A stretch of DNA of 64,000 nt, from contig CAJINV010000007.1 in NCBI GenBank assembly GCA_905178155.1, positions 3,738,265-3,802,264 on the forward strand, given 5' to 3'. Below, piece by piece: positions 1 to 12,100 of the stretch. Within the stretch, counting starts at the first letter, position 1, and every line of letters begins with the position of its first letter. The position numbers were made by a program, and so were the translations under genes. The notes under the pieces were generated by a model, which saw only the letters and a program-made list of their open reading frames with translations, ran no database searches and was not told the origin of the DNA. This DNA comes from Amoebophrya sp. A120. Lineage: Eukaryota > Sar > Dinophyceae > Syndiniales > Amoebophryaceae.

Positions 1-2138
1 ACGCATGGCACTGGCACTGCTGGGTGGTCGCCAGGATTCAATCCTCCGTCATCGTCAACATCTGCCGACAATGCTAACACTAACGCAGCCTGGAACATCA
101 ATCAGAATCCACCTAGCTTCAACGCTGCCGGACCGGGGACGTTCGACTTGGCGCAGACACCAATGACTACACCGGGCGGGGCGGGGGACCCGTCTGGATT
201 TCAGCCGGCTGCTGAATCTGGGGTAATATATTAGATACGGCCGGCAGTTTTTTCTGCATTGTATTTTCTGTGCTTCGAGTTCGATCATGTACGGTCTTCG
301 CAGTTCTATGTTTCAAGAAACTTGTTGCTATCAACTTCATAGCTATACTTAACTTTGTTGACCTCCAACACCAGGTGAGCGGCGACTCTTCCACCACCAG
401 GGACTTCTTTGACATTTTCGGCGTGCCGCCCGATGACGGACACCTGCCGCCTCCTGGGGCCCCCGCCGCTGGTGCACCACCGGGCACGTCTACAGCGCAG
501 GTGTTTCAAACCTCGCACGTCATGAACGAGAGCGACTTCCAGAATTTCTTGCAGTCCATGTCCAATCTACAGAATACTGCAGGCGGGACAACGACAATGC
601 CAGGCCCGGATGGAGCCCCTTTCTTTCTCGGCCCGCCCGGCGCCGGCGGCATGATCCCCCCTCCGACCACCACCATGCCGGGAGGAGGAGCTCCAGCTCC
701 AGTGGGCGGACCGCCAGCACCTGGGGGTGCTCCAGCGGGCCGCGGGATTTTCGCGGAGCCGGCGGGCCAGGGTAACAACAACAACAACATGACGTCGGAC
801 GACCCAGAATTGATGGCGATGCTGGATGAGCAGTTCGCGGACATCGCCAGGGGACCGATGGGTCGAGGACTTGGCATTACGACAGGACCACCGGGTGCTG
901 CCGGCGAGGCTGGTGAACTTAATATCCCGCCCCAGGCACAGGCGTTTTTCGACCTTATCCGTCAAGAAGTGCCAAACCTTGCCCGAGGAATTTTCCACCC
1001 GGCGTTCGCGCCTCGAACGGATGTTGTCCCTGCCATGTTGCCGCCCACCGGTGCCGCGAATAACGCCACCGCCGGCCTGGGAAATGTAATCTTCGGTGGA
1101 ACGCTGCCGCCGGGAGGAGCAGGTGGAGCCGGAGGCGGACCTCCAGGACCACAACTGCCCCCAGGCACTATGCAAGTCGGCCCGACGCAAACCTACCAAA
1201 TCAGTGGGCAGGGCCAGACGATTCAGGAATCGATCGCGTCGTTGCAGGAGCAACTAGCGGCGCGCGGGCTGCCGTTGCCGCCGGAGTTTATGGCGGGCGC
1301 AGCAGCGGTGCCGCTGCCCCCGGGCGCGATGATGATGGGCGGGGGAGCCGCTCCTGGAGGTGGACCTCGTGGTCCGGACGATAATTATGCCGACGACTAC
1401 AATTACCCGTGGGAGGCAAACATTCCGGAGGGCGGCGGAGTCAACACGCAGGTCAACTTTCAGGTGGTGGTGGCTCAGCAAGTCGTGAATAACGGTGCGG
1501 GTGGCACGGGTACTGCCTTTCATCCGGGCAGCAGCGGTCTGCAGTCCGGCACGACGGAATTCAACGAGGTTACAGAGTTTCCAGAAATCGAGATTGATGA
1601 CAGCGCGATAGGAGGCAGTGGAGCTTCTATTCATCATGATCATCCTGGTGGCACTAATAATCTGCTCGAAGAGCTGCAAGTGGCTGATGGGGGCACGGCA
1701 ACAAGTGCTGGTGCTTCTAGAAACGCACGACCTGCAGGAGCATCTTCGTCCTCGTCTGCAGGTGTAGTTTTTCCAGCTGTTTCTGCGTCCGCCCCACAAG
1801 AAGTGATTGGTTACTCAGCCACAAGCTCTTCCTCTTCCTCGTCCAGTGCGCCGCGAAACGTAATAAATCATCCAGCAGAAACTGCAACTTCCACATTTAT
1901 TCAAGGACCCTCGGCAGGAGCGAGCAGTAGCAGCAGACCAGCCGTCAATGAGATGAACCAGAACACGACTACTAGCAGCAGAAGAGAAAGAAACAGGAAA
2001 AGTGCGGCCAGTTCATCTTCATCTGCTTCGCACAATAAGATCAAGAAGAGCTCGGAGAAGAAAAAAAAGCGAGTGGTGGTTACCGCAACATCCGGGGGCT
2101 CGCCCGATGACGGCGGTGGAGATGACGATGACGACGAC
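1..2138 (+). CDS. 5'-partial low-complexity exons, probable N-terminal part of the UBR ligase gene
   Basis: The frame is open from base 1 (reading THGTGTAGWSPGFNPP) to 222. A GT-AG intron at 223-374 follows in phase 0, and the frame then stays open to a stop at 2190-2192. The product is rich in Gly, Ala, Pro, Asn and Ser. Its tail is basic (SSEKKKKRVVV) and then acidic (DDGGGDDDDDD). No domain is recognised. I end the exon near 2138 because a 33-nt direct repeat at 2106-2138 and 3100-3132 brackets a likely 994-bp intron. Splicing anywhere within that repeat continues into the acidic DSDSDGSKNS stretch of the UBR exons in the correct frame. The alternative is that this is a separate upstream gene ending at 2192 with LAYRRVNLQ. 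The start codon lies outside the window. I am confident of the coding status, and only moderately confident of the link to the next gene. Confidence 0.6.
223..374 (+). other. Canonical GT-AG intron (152 bp)
   Basis: The upstream frame would stop at 232-234. Removing GTAATA...CACCAG joins a Gly codon ending at 222 to GTG at 375 in phase 0. No inverted-repeat ends are visible. Confidence 0.65.
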
Positions 2139-3132
2139 GATGGCTTATGCCTTGGACGGTCGTTAGCGTACAGAAGGGTGAATTTGCAGTGAATTTGTAT
2201 TGCATGACTTGCATTTACTTAAAAGAGAAGTGCGCTACGTATGGACGCGAGCCCAAGCATCCCACATAGCGTGAAGGGCTGCTCGTCGCGTGGTGGCGCT
2301 TGCAGCACCGAAAGAGGTGGTCTTGCGGAGGCTCACCGGGCTGTGTAGTGCGTATGTAACCAAAGAAGGTGGATCGGGTGGCTCTTACTCTTCTGCGCGT
2401 CTGCCTGAGAAGTTCCTCTCTGGAATTGTCGAAAGGGAGGGCGACGCCTGAACACAGGGGCACTACTTAGTTCAACATGTATGCTCTCACGAGTTGTGGT
2501 TGGCTCGGCTTGGACTTGGATATCTGGGAGCAGCCTCGGGTGGAAGGGGAGGCACGATTCGGCCGCGGACGCTAGCTTGCTTCGCCTGCTGTGCTCTGCT
2601 CACAACTCCCCACGTGTCTTTTTGCCTCTGGAGCGAGGCCTTTTCGACGTGACCCCCAGGTCAGGAATTCTCGTGCTCAAAAAAGTGCACAGGTAGGCCC
2701 TGGGGAGTGGGGCCGAGGGGAAAAGACAAGCGCCCTCTGTTGCCCTCAGCCCGTCTATATTCTGCCGAAAAGGCCTGGAGGGTTCACGCGCCTGCCGGAT
2801 AGAGGCGGCAAAGCTAATTACATGTGCTTCGCAGCACTTTCTTTTTGGCGTCTTTGCCGCGGCTGCTGCAGTGCTCTTATGCGAGCACGGGGAGGCGCAA
2901 AAATGGCCCAAAGAACACGAACGCCCAGGCTATGTCTAGCTGCCCGCCGCATAAGCCGCGACTTCTGGCGCAGCGTGCAGAACCTACGTCCCAGAAGACC
3001 AAGAGGGACAACGCATCTGCAGTCTACTCTGCTATTTGTCATGCAAAATTCACTAAAGATTCACCACGCCTCATGCTAACGCGTGTTAAAGCTCTAACCG
3101 ATGGCGGCGGTGGAGATGACGATGACGACGAC
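2139..3132 (+). repeat. 994-bp probable intron bracketed by a 33-nt direct repeat
   Basis: Bases 2106-2138 and 3100-3132 match at 32 of 33 positions (GATGRCGGCGGTGGAGATGA and onward). Between them no frame stays open. Just inside, 2160-2210 (CGTTAGCGTACAGAAGGG) and the reverse complement of about 3030-3085 (CGTTAGCATGAGGCGTGG) form an imperfect inverted repeat that includes GTGAATTT and TGCATGAC. This suggests a large introner-like insertion. No gene or RNA is recognised inside. The exact splice border cannot be placed within the repeat. Confidence 0.5.
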
Positions 3133-6100
3133 AGTATCATTTGTAAAAACGTCCCCACCCCAGAGTTGTAATGCAAATCTGCATGCTGAAAATGTTTCTC
3201 ATGCGGAGACCCATGAGAAGCAGTCTCTAGTCGTGTTGTGGGATTTGTGATGCTAGAATCAGCATGATATGCTAGAACTGTGATGCTGCTGAACAAGCTA
3301 AACAGGATTACACTGCGAGGCCAAACTTGTCATGCGCAACAGCAAAAGCTGACAGATTTGTTTAGCAGATTTCCCAGCTTGACTCTGGTGTGGGGACGTT
3401 TTTACTCAGGATAGACAGCGATTCCGATGGCTCGAAGAATTCTTTCCCTGGAGACGACGATCTTCATGGGTCGGAAGACGAGGGGTCTGTTTATTCCGAC
3501 GACAATGAGGACAGAAATAACGATCGTACGAGTAAAAGCAGCCGGTCCAAGGCGTCGAAGTCCAGCTCAAAGGTCAGCTCCAGTGAGGAGCGCAGCGGCA
3601 GCTCTGCGAGTGGTCTAAGTGCCCAGAAGAGCAGTGATCCGCTTTTCCAAGAACAAGATGATAATCCGATATTAGAAGAAGAACAGCCGTCGGGGCGGGC
3701 CGGTGATCTTCCCAGTGGCGGCTTGTTTGCTGACAAAAATGTTGCTGAGATGTTAACATTTAGCGAGAACAAAGCGGATTGGGTACAAGAGCAAAAAGCG
3801 CGAGTGAAGGCAGAGAAAGAAAAGCAGGCGGCGCTCTTAGAGGAACGGCGAGCACGTGCGGCAAGACAAGCGGCAAAGGCGAAGAAGATTCTGCAAAAAG
3901 CGGTTTCCACGCCGGACGATTTAGTCACGTTTCTACGGGGGCAGCATTTCACAAGGAATCTGCTTCTGCTGTTGGAGGATGAAAGAGCAGCTGTAGGTAG
4001 GAGCAAAAACTACGGGGACGGTGAAGATGAAAGCAATAAAACACCGCAAGAGGAGGAGGACCCAAGCTGTTCTAGCAACGCGGAGCAGGAAATAAGCAAA
4101 AAATCCAAGAGCATTTTTTGTCCGCGCGGCGTCCGTCTGACCCCCGTACCACCAGGAGAATTTGTCAACACCAAAGCGGTGGACCATCAAAAATTGTCCT
4201 CCTCGACGAGATCACGACTAGACGAGGGAAGTACTGGAATTCCGCCAACGCGCTTGGCCGCAACCGCCGCGGCGCCCTACTGGGATTGTGTTTTCAACCC
4301 GGCGAAATACTTGAAGCCCTTGGAGTGTGAACTTCCCAGTGGGATCAAGGCGGATTTAATTACTCCGCTGACGTTATCCTGCGCCGTGCCGAATACGGGA
4401 GGCGAAGGGTTCAGCAACTTGTTGAACTGGTATAAAGTAGACGCATTGATGTTTATTTGCACCGCTTATCCTGTATGGTAGTTTGTATACATTGCAGAAT
4501 ACAGTACAGATCCGACGTAAATGTGCGACGTGCTGCCATGTTTGTAGTTTGCCTGGCCAGCTGCACGAGTATTCCATATTCGATGACGGATTGTTTACTT
4601 CCCGCTGAATCTTCCTATCCCTATCCGAAATAAACAAGCCGCAGAAGATCATCAACTTTTCCCTTCTCATGATCCCAGGTACATCTATGTGGGGCCTGAA
4701 ACATTAGCCCTTGCGACGTCGAAGCACGCGGGCGAGCAGACAGGGTTTGGCGCGGCCACCAGCGAACAGGGCGTTGCTCAACTTTCCAGTATCACCCAGT
4801 CAATTGTCCGTCCGGGCAAGGAGCTGCAGGAGCGCATCAAAAACCACGAGAAATTGCTGGAAGAGTCCCAGCCCACCACCGAGATCTGTCCGGCGCACTG
4901 GGGGAAGCGCTCCATCGCGTTTCGCTGTCTCGAGTGCGAGTACGACAACAACTGCATTATTTGCCCCGACTGCTTTTTCGACTCAAACCACGTGGGTCAC
5001 CGCACCATGCTGATCCGCACGCAGGGGGGCGCGTGCGACTGCGGCGACGCGGGCAGCTGGGATCCGAAGGGCTTCTGCTCCAAGCACGGCAGGAAAAAGA
5101 ACGACGACGCTTTTCTGTGTTTGGAAGTAGAAGAAGACGAAAGAGCTGCAGATACCACGGCAGGAACCGGGGCGGGGACAATGAATATTGCCATGGGTGG
5201 TAGTACTAGTACTTCTACAACGATGAAGTTGCTCGGGACGCAGACCGCGAAGCACCTGCGCGAGAAAACCTCCGAGAACCTCTTCGGTTTCCCAGACAAG
5301 GCGACGAAAGTACGCGCGGAGCAAGTGATTGACTATGTCGTGAAGCTCTACTCTTACATTGTGGAGCTGGGGGAGGAGCTGGAGCTGCTCCGCAAGGTGC
5401 TCTGCCAGGTCCGGGACAGCTTCGAGTGGCACTTCTATGAGCGCGCGCACCGGTACTGCCGCAAGGCGGTCCAGAAGATTGTGGGTGACAAGGGGTTGGC
5501 AGCGGGGGACGGGACGAATGATTTGCAAAATGGAGGCACAGTGGGTTCGGGGGACAACTCTAGTAGAGCTATGCCGAAGAGTTCATTCGATCTGAACGAG
5601 GCCCTGGATCAGATGATGCAGGGCGGGAACTGGGAGTGGGACCCCCAAGTATCCGGTGCAAAAGTAATATCATGCTTGTTATTCGTCCGATTGCAATAAA
5701 CATTCTCGCATAAGAACGGCGAGGAAGGGGGAATTGGTTTTGCACAGTTCCTACTGTTTGACAAAACAGAAACCGTTTGCGATGCTGGCTGATGCGCTAA
5801 AAATGCAAAAATGCTTTTGCAGTGCATACCAAGGTGACCTTGATCCAACTGGATCAGGCAATATGGGTGTGCGGCAGATTGTGCAGCAAGCAGTGGTATG
5901 CATTGCAAACGTATCCGAAGTAGCTCAACATTGTTCCAAATTGCATGATGACAACATCAAGCTCAACAAGTCTTGGCACCTCCAGGAGATGGAGGGGCAA
6001 ATAAAAGTGCAATTTGTAGTACAACAACGAACACTGCGATACAACTTTTGCACAGGATGACGGGCGCAGAACATGGTGAGCGCTGCGGCTCGCATGGGAT

Positions 6101-9100
6101 TAGCAATGGCCCCCGGCGGCGGAGCGGGAGTTCTTCCCGGAACTGCAAACAACACAACCGGGACTCAAACCGCAGCGAACACCACGAATACTACCACCGG
6201 AGGTCGCCCGCCAAGAATGCCAGGAACTACTGCAGCTTCCGGAGCAGGTGCAGGCGCGTCCTCTTCAAACGCACATCAAAATAACGCCCCTGCGTCGAGT
6301 ACAAACAAGCAGGCGAAGGAGGACCGGCACGCGAAGGAGGAGAGAAATGTCATGGAAAAAATGAGCACTTTGAAACACGTCGGCCGGTGCAGCGACCTGA
6401 AAATCAAAACCGCCGACGCGATGTTGTCCCGTGCAGAGGAGCTGATTTCGGGGCTGGAGGCAAACATGGAAAGTTACCGGCCGATTTGCTATTTGAGTGG
6501 GGCGGTTACATCAGCCACTAGTGAAGGAGATCAATATTTTGACCTCGATAATGAGCAAGTAGGAGGAGTAGCACCAAGGAAAACATCGGGAGCAAATGAG
6601 GTAGTTGCGCATGATCTTCAGCAACCGCAAGAACAGGAGTACGTGGAGGACAAGGAGATTTTGATCAACGACTTCGGCGTACTCGCCCTCTGGGAATCCT
6701 TTTACTACGAACAGGAGCGGCACATGCTGCAAATCCAGGAGGAAATCTCATCTTGGCTGCTGAAGCGCTGCCGCATCGCGTACGGGTTTCGTTTCATCCT
6801 CACGCAGAAGTTGACCGCGGCCTTTAACGTCGGGGAATACAGAAAAAACTCGCTGCGGAAAATTGTGGGCGAGGAGCTCTTAGCTGCGATGAATTTAACG
6901 GCTTCGAACAAAGATGTGGAGAACGATGTGAAGGGCAGCGGCGCCGACGGCAATGTCGACATTAATGTTGTTGTTCCGAATTTACAAAACACGTTTCTAC
7001 TGGACGAGAAGTCGTTTTGTCGTGTGAACAAAAAGATCTCTTCCACCCAGTTCCGAAAGAAGATGACGAGTTACCAGAAGGAACAGGAGCAGAGGCAGAT
7101 GGATCAGGAGCACAAGGCAAACATGGATGCGCTGAATATCAAAGCAGGCACAGGTGGAGCCCCCAAATCGCCCTCGGTGCCGAAAGAACTGGAGTTGTGG
7201 GAAATGATCGACGCTAGAAACAGCTACGCAGGAACTGCTGCTGGTGGAGCTGCGAGAACATCAACTACAGCAAAAATGGGTAAAAAAACCAATGCAGCTT
7301 TGATGTCGGCTACTGCCGCAGGAAAGCAGCCGTTAGCACTCGCGCAGAACAACGGCGCTGCTGACAAGGTCTTGTCTCCTCACCACCGGAGACGGCACCA
7401 CCGCGAATTGCGATACTTGCTGCAAAGGGAGGAAGAGAAAAAGATCAACATCTACGGAACCATCCTGCAGTGCGTGTTTAAGTCGAAAAGCAATGGAAGC
7501 ATCAGGAGCTCCCAGAAGCAGAACAAGAAGCGCAGCAATACAGTTAAGGACAGTGGTAAAAATTCGTCCTCGCTACTACTAGCCACAGAGGACCCAACAG
7601 ACTCCGAGGACTCAGACGAGGATCTGCTGCACACTGCAGACCTAGACGACGAGGAGCAAACTGTGAGCGTGAAAATCCCGCGGGTTTTTGCTGAGAGTAA
7701 AGCTGCGAGCCGAGGACATCATTCTATCTTCAGCAAGTCCAACATCCAAGCCCTGCAGACCATTGGTGGCCTGGAGAAAGAGTCGCCCTGGCAACACCTC
7801 GCGAGGTGGATGTTGGGCCGGGAAGTGGGAATTTTCAAGAAGGGCAGCGCGATCGTGGAGCAGGGCGTTTTTGAGGTGGAGCGCATGTTTCAGACGGCGG
7901 ACCCCTACGGCTGGCTCTCCGCGACCATTCTGCCTTCGAGATCGAGTTTTCCCTTCTCCGCGAATGCCTTCGCGGTGCCAGGGACAAGCTTCACCAGCTA
8001 CACTATGATTCAGGCGGTACAGTTGCTTGTCGAGGTTTTGTACTCTGTGTTTCGTTCTGTTGCTGGTTAAATCAGATATGCAGTTTCGCTTGCCATACTG
8101 TCAACCGTTGTAGTTGTTCGCTGTGTAATTTAGTAGCCCCATGTGCTCAAGAACATCCTTATCATTCTGAGCAAGAAAAGCATCTGCGTCATGGTTGTAG
8201 GCGAGTGCTTGGTACTATGTATATGTTTTTTGATACTTAAAATCTTAGGCTTATCAGGAGCGGATACCGCAAACTTGAGTTGTTGTGATCTTCTTTCATC
8301 TTGAATGAACTCCATCCCAGATCTGCCAAGGCAGCCTGGACAAGTGGCAAGACGCGTTCGCGCTGTTGCCGCACGTGAAGGAAATGAAACGAGCGAACTA
8401 CACGGCCAAGACGAAACTGAAGGAGATCTGTCCGGGCGTCACCACAGAAACGCTGCGGTCCAGCAGCACTTCGCTGTACGACCTCTTCATGCTTTTGGTG
8501 CAAACGAACGCCGGGTTCAAGCTCGAGTTCACGAAGGTTTTCGTGAATCTCCTCGACGAGACTATGAACGTGGCACAGTTGCTGGAGGACGGCTACGAGA
8601 ACACCCAGAAATCCCTTCTGTTTGAGAAAATCCAGAATGCGCAGGGGTTCATCATGAAAAAGGTCGCGAACTTGACGAGCTTGATGGTGAAAAACCACAA
8701 AAACGGCTTGGACCGCAACGCGATCGAGATTGCCAACATATCCGAGGAAATAAAACACCCATCTTCCCCAACATCCATTTTGTCATGTAAAACATGCAAG
8801 AAAAAGAAATCCAGCGTCTGTCTCTGTCACGCAAAAAATGGAGGATGTTGGGGACGGGTGTAGTTTTTTCAATGTGATGCGATGCCTTGAAACTTCCGTC
8901 CGTCGAGGAACAACTGACCGAGTACCGGGCGCAGCGGTTCATGCTGACGTCCATTTTGACCATGAATCGGGAGCATTGGGAGCCGGTGCAGATGAAAGGG
9001 GAAGAGATATCAAATGTAAAAGTGTCTGGGTCTGGAAGATTCCGGGATTTGTGATGCATATTTTGTATGATCCATGATTCATGTAATGCATGATCTAGCA

Positions 9101-12100
9101 TCACAGATTTTTAGAGGGCTTCCTGATGCCTATTCCGCATGAGAGATGCCCTCTCCCGTGATAGGATCACCGTGTCTGATCATTAGACCCCCTGTATACT
9201 TTTTAGCGCGCAACCGGCCACGCGCGTAGTTCTTCGAGCAAGTTTGTAAGACTAACCCATCAAGGCAATACTGGAACTCCACCTTGCTCGCGGGCTTGGA
9301 TGGTAAGGCAGGTCAGCCACACATCGCGCCCACTGGCTGTAGCCATGCGTAAGCAATCGATAGCGGTTTTGCAGGTGCAGCCGGGTGGTAGTTAGGAAGT
9401 GGGCCGCGTCTCCACCTAGGGGTATCGGCAGAGGCTAAATCTGTTCTAACGCCCAGGTATTGGCAGAGGCTAAATCTGTTCTAACGCCCACCCGCCAGGA
9501 GTTAAATGGTACTACTACTACTACTACTACGCGTAACACAAACAGGACCCCTGTTGCTGGTCACGCAATACAGATTTTTTTTGGGATCCACAGACAGCAT
9601 GACAAGTTGCAACTTTGGAGACCCAGACAATGTTGCAATCCATAAGAGATGTACATGAACCAAGTCCAGCACTTGTCCGTCCAGTTGTTAACTATCGCGG
9701 AGGTGGTGCTGCAGATGGAGCCGAAAAACCGCAATTCGCAAACGCCCTACTGCGTCATCCGCGTGTTGACGCAGCTGTTTTTCCTGACCAAAGCCATGAC
9801 GGAGGCCAGCTGGAAGCACTTCGGCAAAAAGCGCAAAGCCTTCACCGACGCCAAGTCGAGCAGCGCGGGCTACTACAGCAACGTCGATGAAGAAGCCTCT
9901 CTGTCCAAGCAGGAGTTCACGGAGATGCTGATGCGGGCGAGGCTGGCGGACTACTTGGAAGCGGACCTGTCCTATGTGTTATACCACAAACAGTTTTCCG
10001 AAACGTTTGTCTGCGACGTGCAGAAGCAGGAGGAGCGGAAGTTTCTGTTCCGGATTTTATCCTCCCACTGGCAGGCGAATTTACAGCTGCGGCACTTCGA
10101 GTCCCACGTGGCTTATGAGATCCGGATGGCAGAGTGGCAGAACTGGCGCGGGCGGGAGCTGAATTTAACGCGGGCCACGAAAACACTATGTGACTACGCG
10201 CGGAATTGCTACGATTTGCGGAAAACACAATACTGGTACAAGGGTCTGGTGGAGTGTTTGGAGAACGAAGTGGTTGCTTACCAGTCCTGTTGCACCGTCG
10301 GAAAGGACTATGAGACCTACGGTGAAACATATGTCAGGCATACGCAACGGGACCGGGTGACGAAGACGAAAATGTTCTTTAACACGGCGCCCGACGCGGC
10401 GGATTCAGGTACATCATCCAAGAAAAACCGCAACAATTTATCCCGCTGTGAAAAAAATGCATCGCATTCGTTTGCTATTGGAAACAGTCTAGGCATTTAA
10501 TTTGTTTCTACAAAATTTGAAATTTTTAGCATGCAACCATCAAAAGCACAACATGCAACCTGCGAAAGTTTTGCTGCAGTCATGCATGATTGCTGCAACC
10601 CTCATGCACCGTGGCATTTATTGCAGGTAGTACTTGCATTCAACATGTTGAGTAAAGAGAACCTTCTCTCTGGGAAGTTGGGACTCGTCGAGTGCGATTC
10701 GCTTTTGCGCAGCATACAACAACCTGGACGGAACATCAAGCACTGCGAAAAACAATACGTCCTCGAGCAACAAGCCCAACCCGCAGTACACGAATTGCGG
10801 TTCGTTTCACATTCTGCTGCAAAGAATTTTGATCACGTCCATCAATTTCGACTTGATCGCACTGGTTTCCTCCTTCGACTCGTCCCTTCCTGCGAACGGG
10901 GTGAAGAGGGAAAAACATGCGAAAAACAAAAAATACCTGTTCGAGATGGAAGAATTGCTGCTGAACATTTTCCCGGAGCACGTGGTTATTCTGATGCTCC
11001 GGAACGCATCGCTGGTGTTAGCGTTTTCCCGGGCGATCTCTAACTCGTTGTGGATTCGGAACGGCATGGTTATCAACCGCAAAAGTGTCTGGGTCTGAAA
11101 GGATCGGAACTTGTGATGCGTGTTTCGGATCCTACAGAGATCTGTGATGCATAACGTGCAAAAGGTGCCCACTTCTGGCCATGCTGAGACGGCATTTCTC
11201 ATGCAGAATACGCATCACCAAGGAGCTACAGAACCTGTGATGCTAGGCCCTGCATTCCAGCAGTGGGGGAGCTCGGCAAAACTGCATGACAAATCTCGGA
11301 ATCTCCCAGACCCAGACATTTTTGCATTTGATAATGGTGATGCAGGAACAAAACGAGGCGTATCTGGAGGATGGACGGAAGCTATGGCGTTCTCGTCAAC
11401 TGTTACATTCTCAACTGTTGCATGAATTTGCCATGCAAGAATGGCAAAAGTTAAAGGGATGACCTTGCGCGTCTTGCATGACAGATTCCGCCCAGATTCT
11501 CAGTCTGTTTGGCTCTTCGAGAAATTGTCATGCGAAGCAGCTTGAGCGTGTCAATTCTGATTGTGATTTTGCATGACAAATCGTGTAACAGTTGAGAATG
11601 TAACATTTGAGAACGCCATAGAAGCAGGAGGACGTTTTGACTTTGCAGTTCTGCGCCATGATGCTCACCCTTCATCGACGGAAGCGGGAGCGGGAATCGT
11701 GGTTGAGAAGGGGAAGATTTTTGGACTTTGTGAAAAACGAGCAAAAATCTTCTGGTCGAAAGGAGAAAGCGGTGGTGGAGGTGATGATGGGTCGGGAGGT
11801 CGAAGGCGCGCCGGCCGAAGAAAGACAACATGACGATGAACAACATTTCAACACGTCAGCTGGCGTTGGGAGCAGTAGGCCGACAAACACTGTCGACATC
11901 CCGATCCTCGACCTGACAACGACCACCCTCCAAACCGATAATTTACTGAACACCAGCACGACGAACACGGGGACTATTTTTGCGGGAGCTGCAAACAACT
12001 TAGTACCTGGTGATCCGAATTACAGCAAGGGGGCCTCCTTCTTCCCGGAGGAGTCACCTTTCTCCACCGCACGGGAATCCGAACAGCAACTCTCCAGCTC

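Noticed and set aside
2215-2463. Possible structured RNA gene
   Set aside because: No tRNA, 5S, snRNA or spliced-leader motif could be identified; it is better explained as the interior of the 994-bp intron.
8838-9077. Overlapping frame reading RCLETSVRRGTTDRVPG
   Set aside because: The neighbouring frame LKLPSVEEQLTEYRAQRFMLTSIL has better protein character and is the one that joins in phase across the 9008 introner.
9335-9365. Spliced-leader-like string CTGTAGCCATGCGTAAG
   Set aside because: Only about nine bases match the dinoflagellate spliced-leader; the TTTTGGCTCAAG part is missing and it lies inside a nested insertion.
10531-11043. 170-codon frame ending VFPGDL
   Set aside because: The frame giving SFHILLQRILITSINFDLIALVSSF and NIFPEHVVILMLRNASLV joins correctly to the next exon across the ATGGT introner; the longer frame does not.
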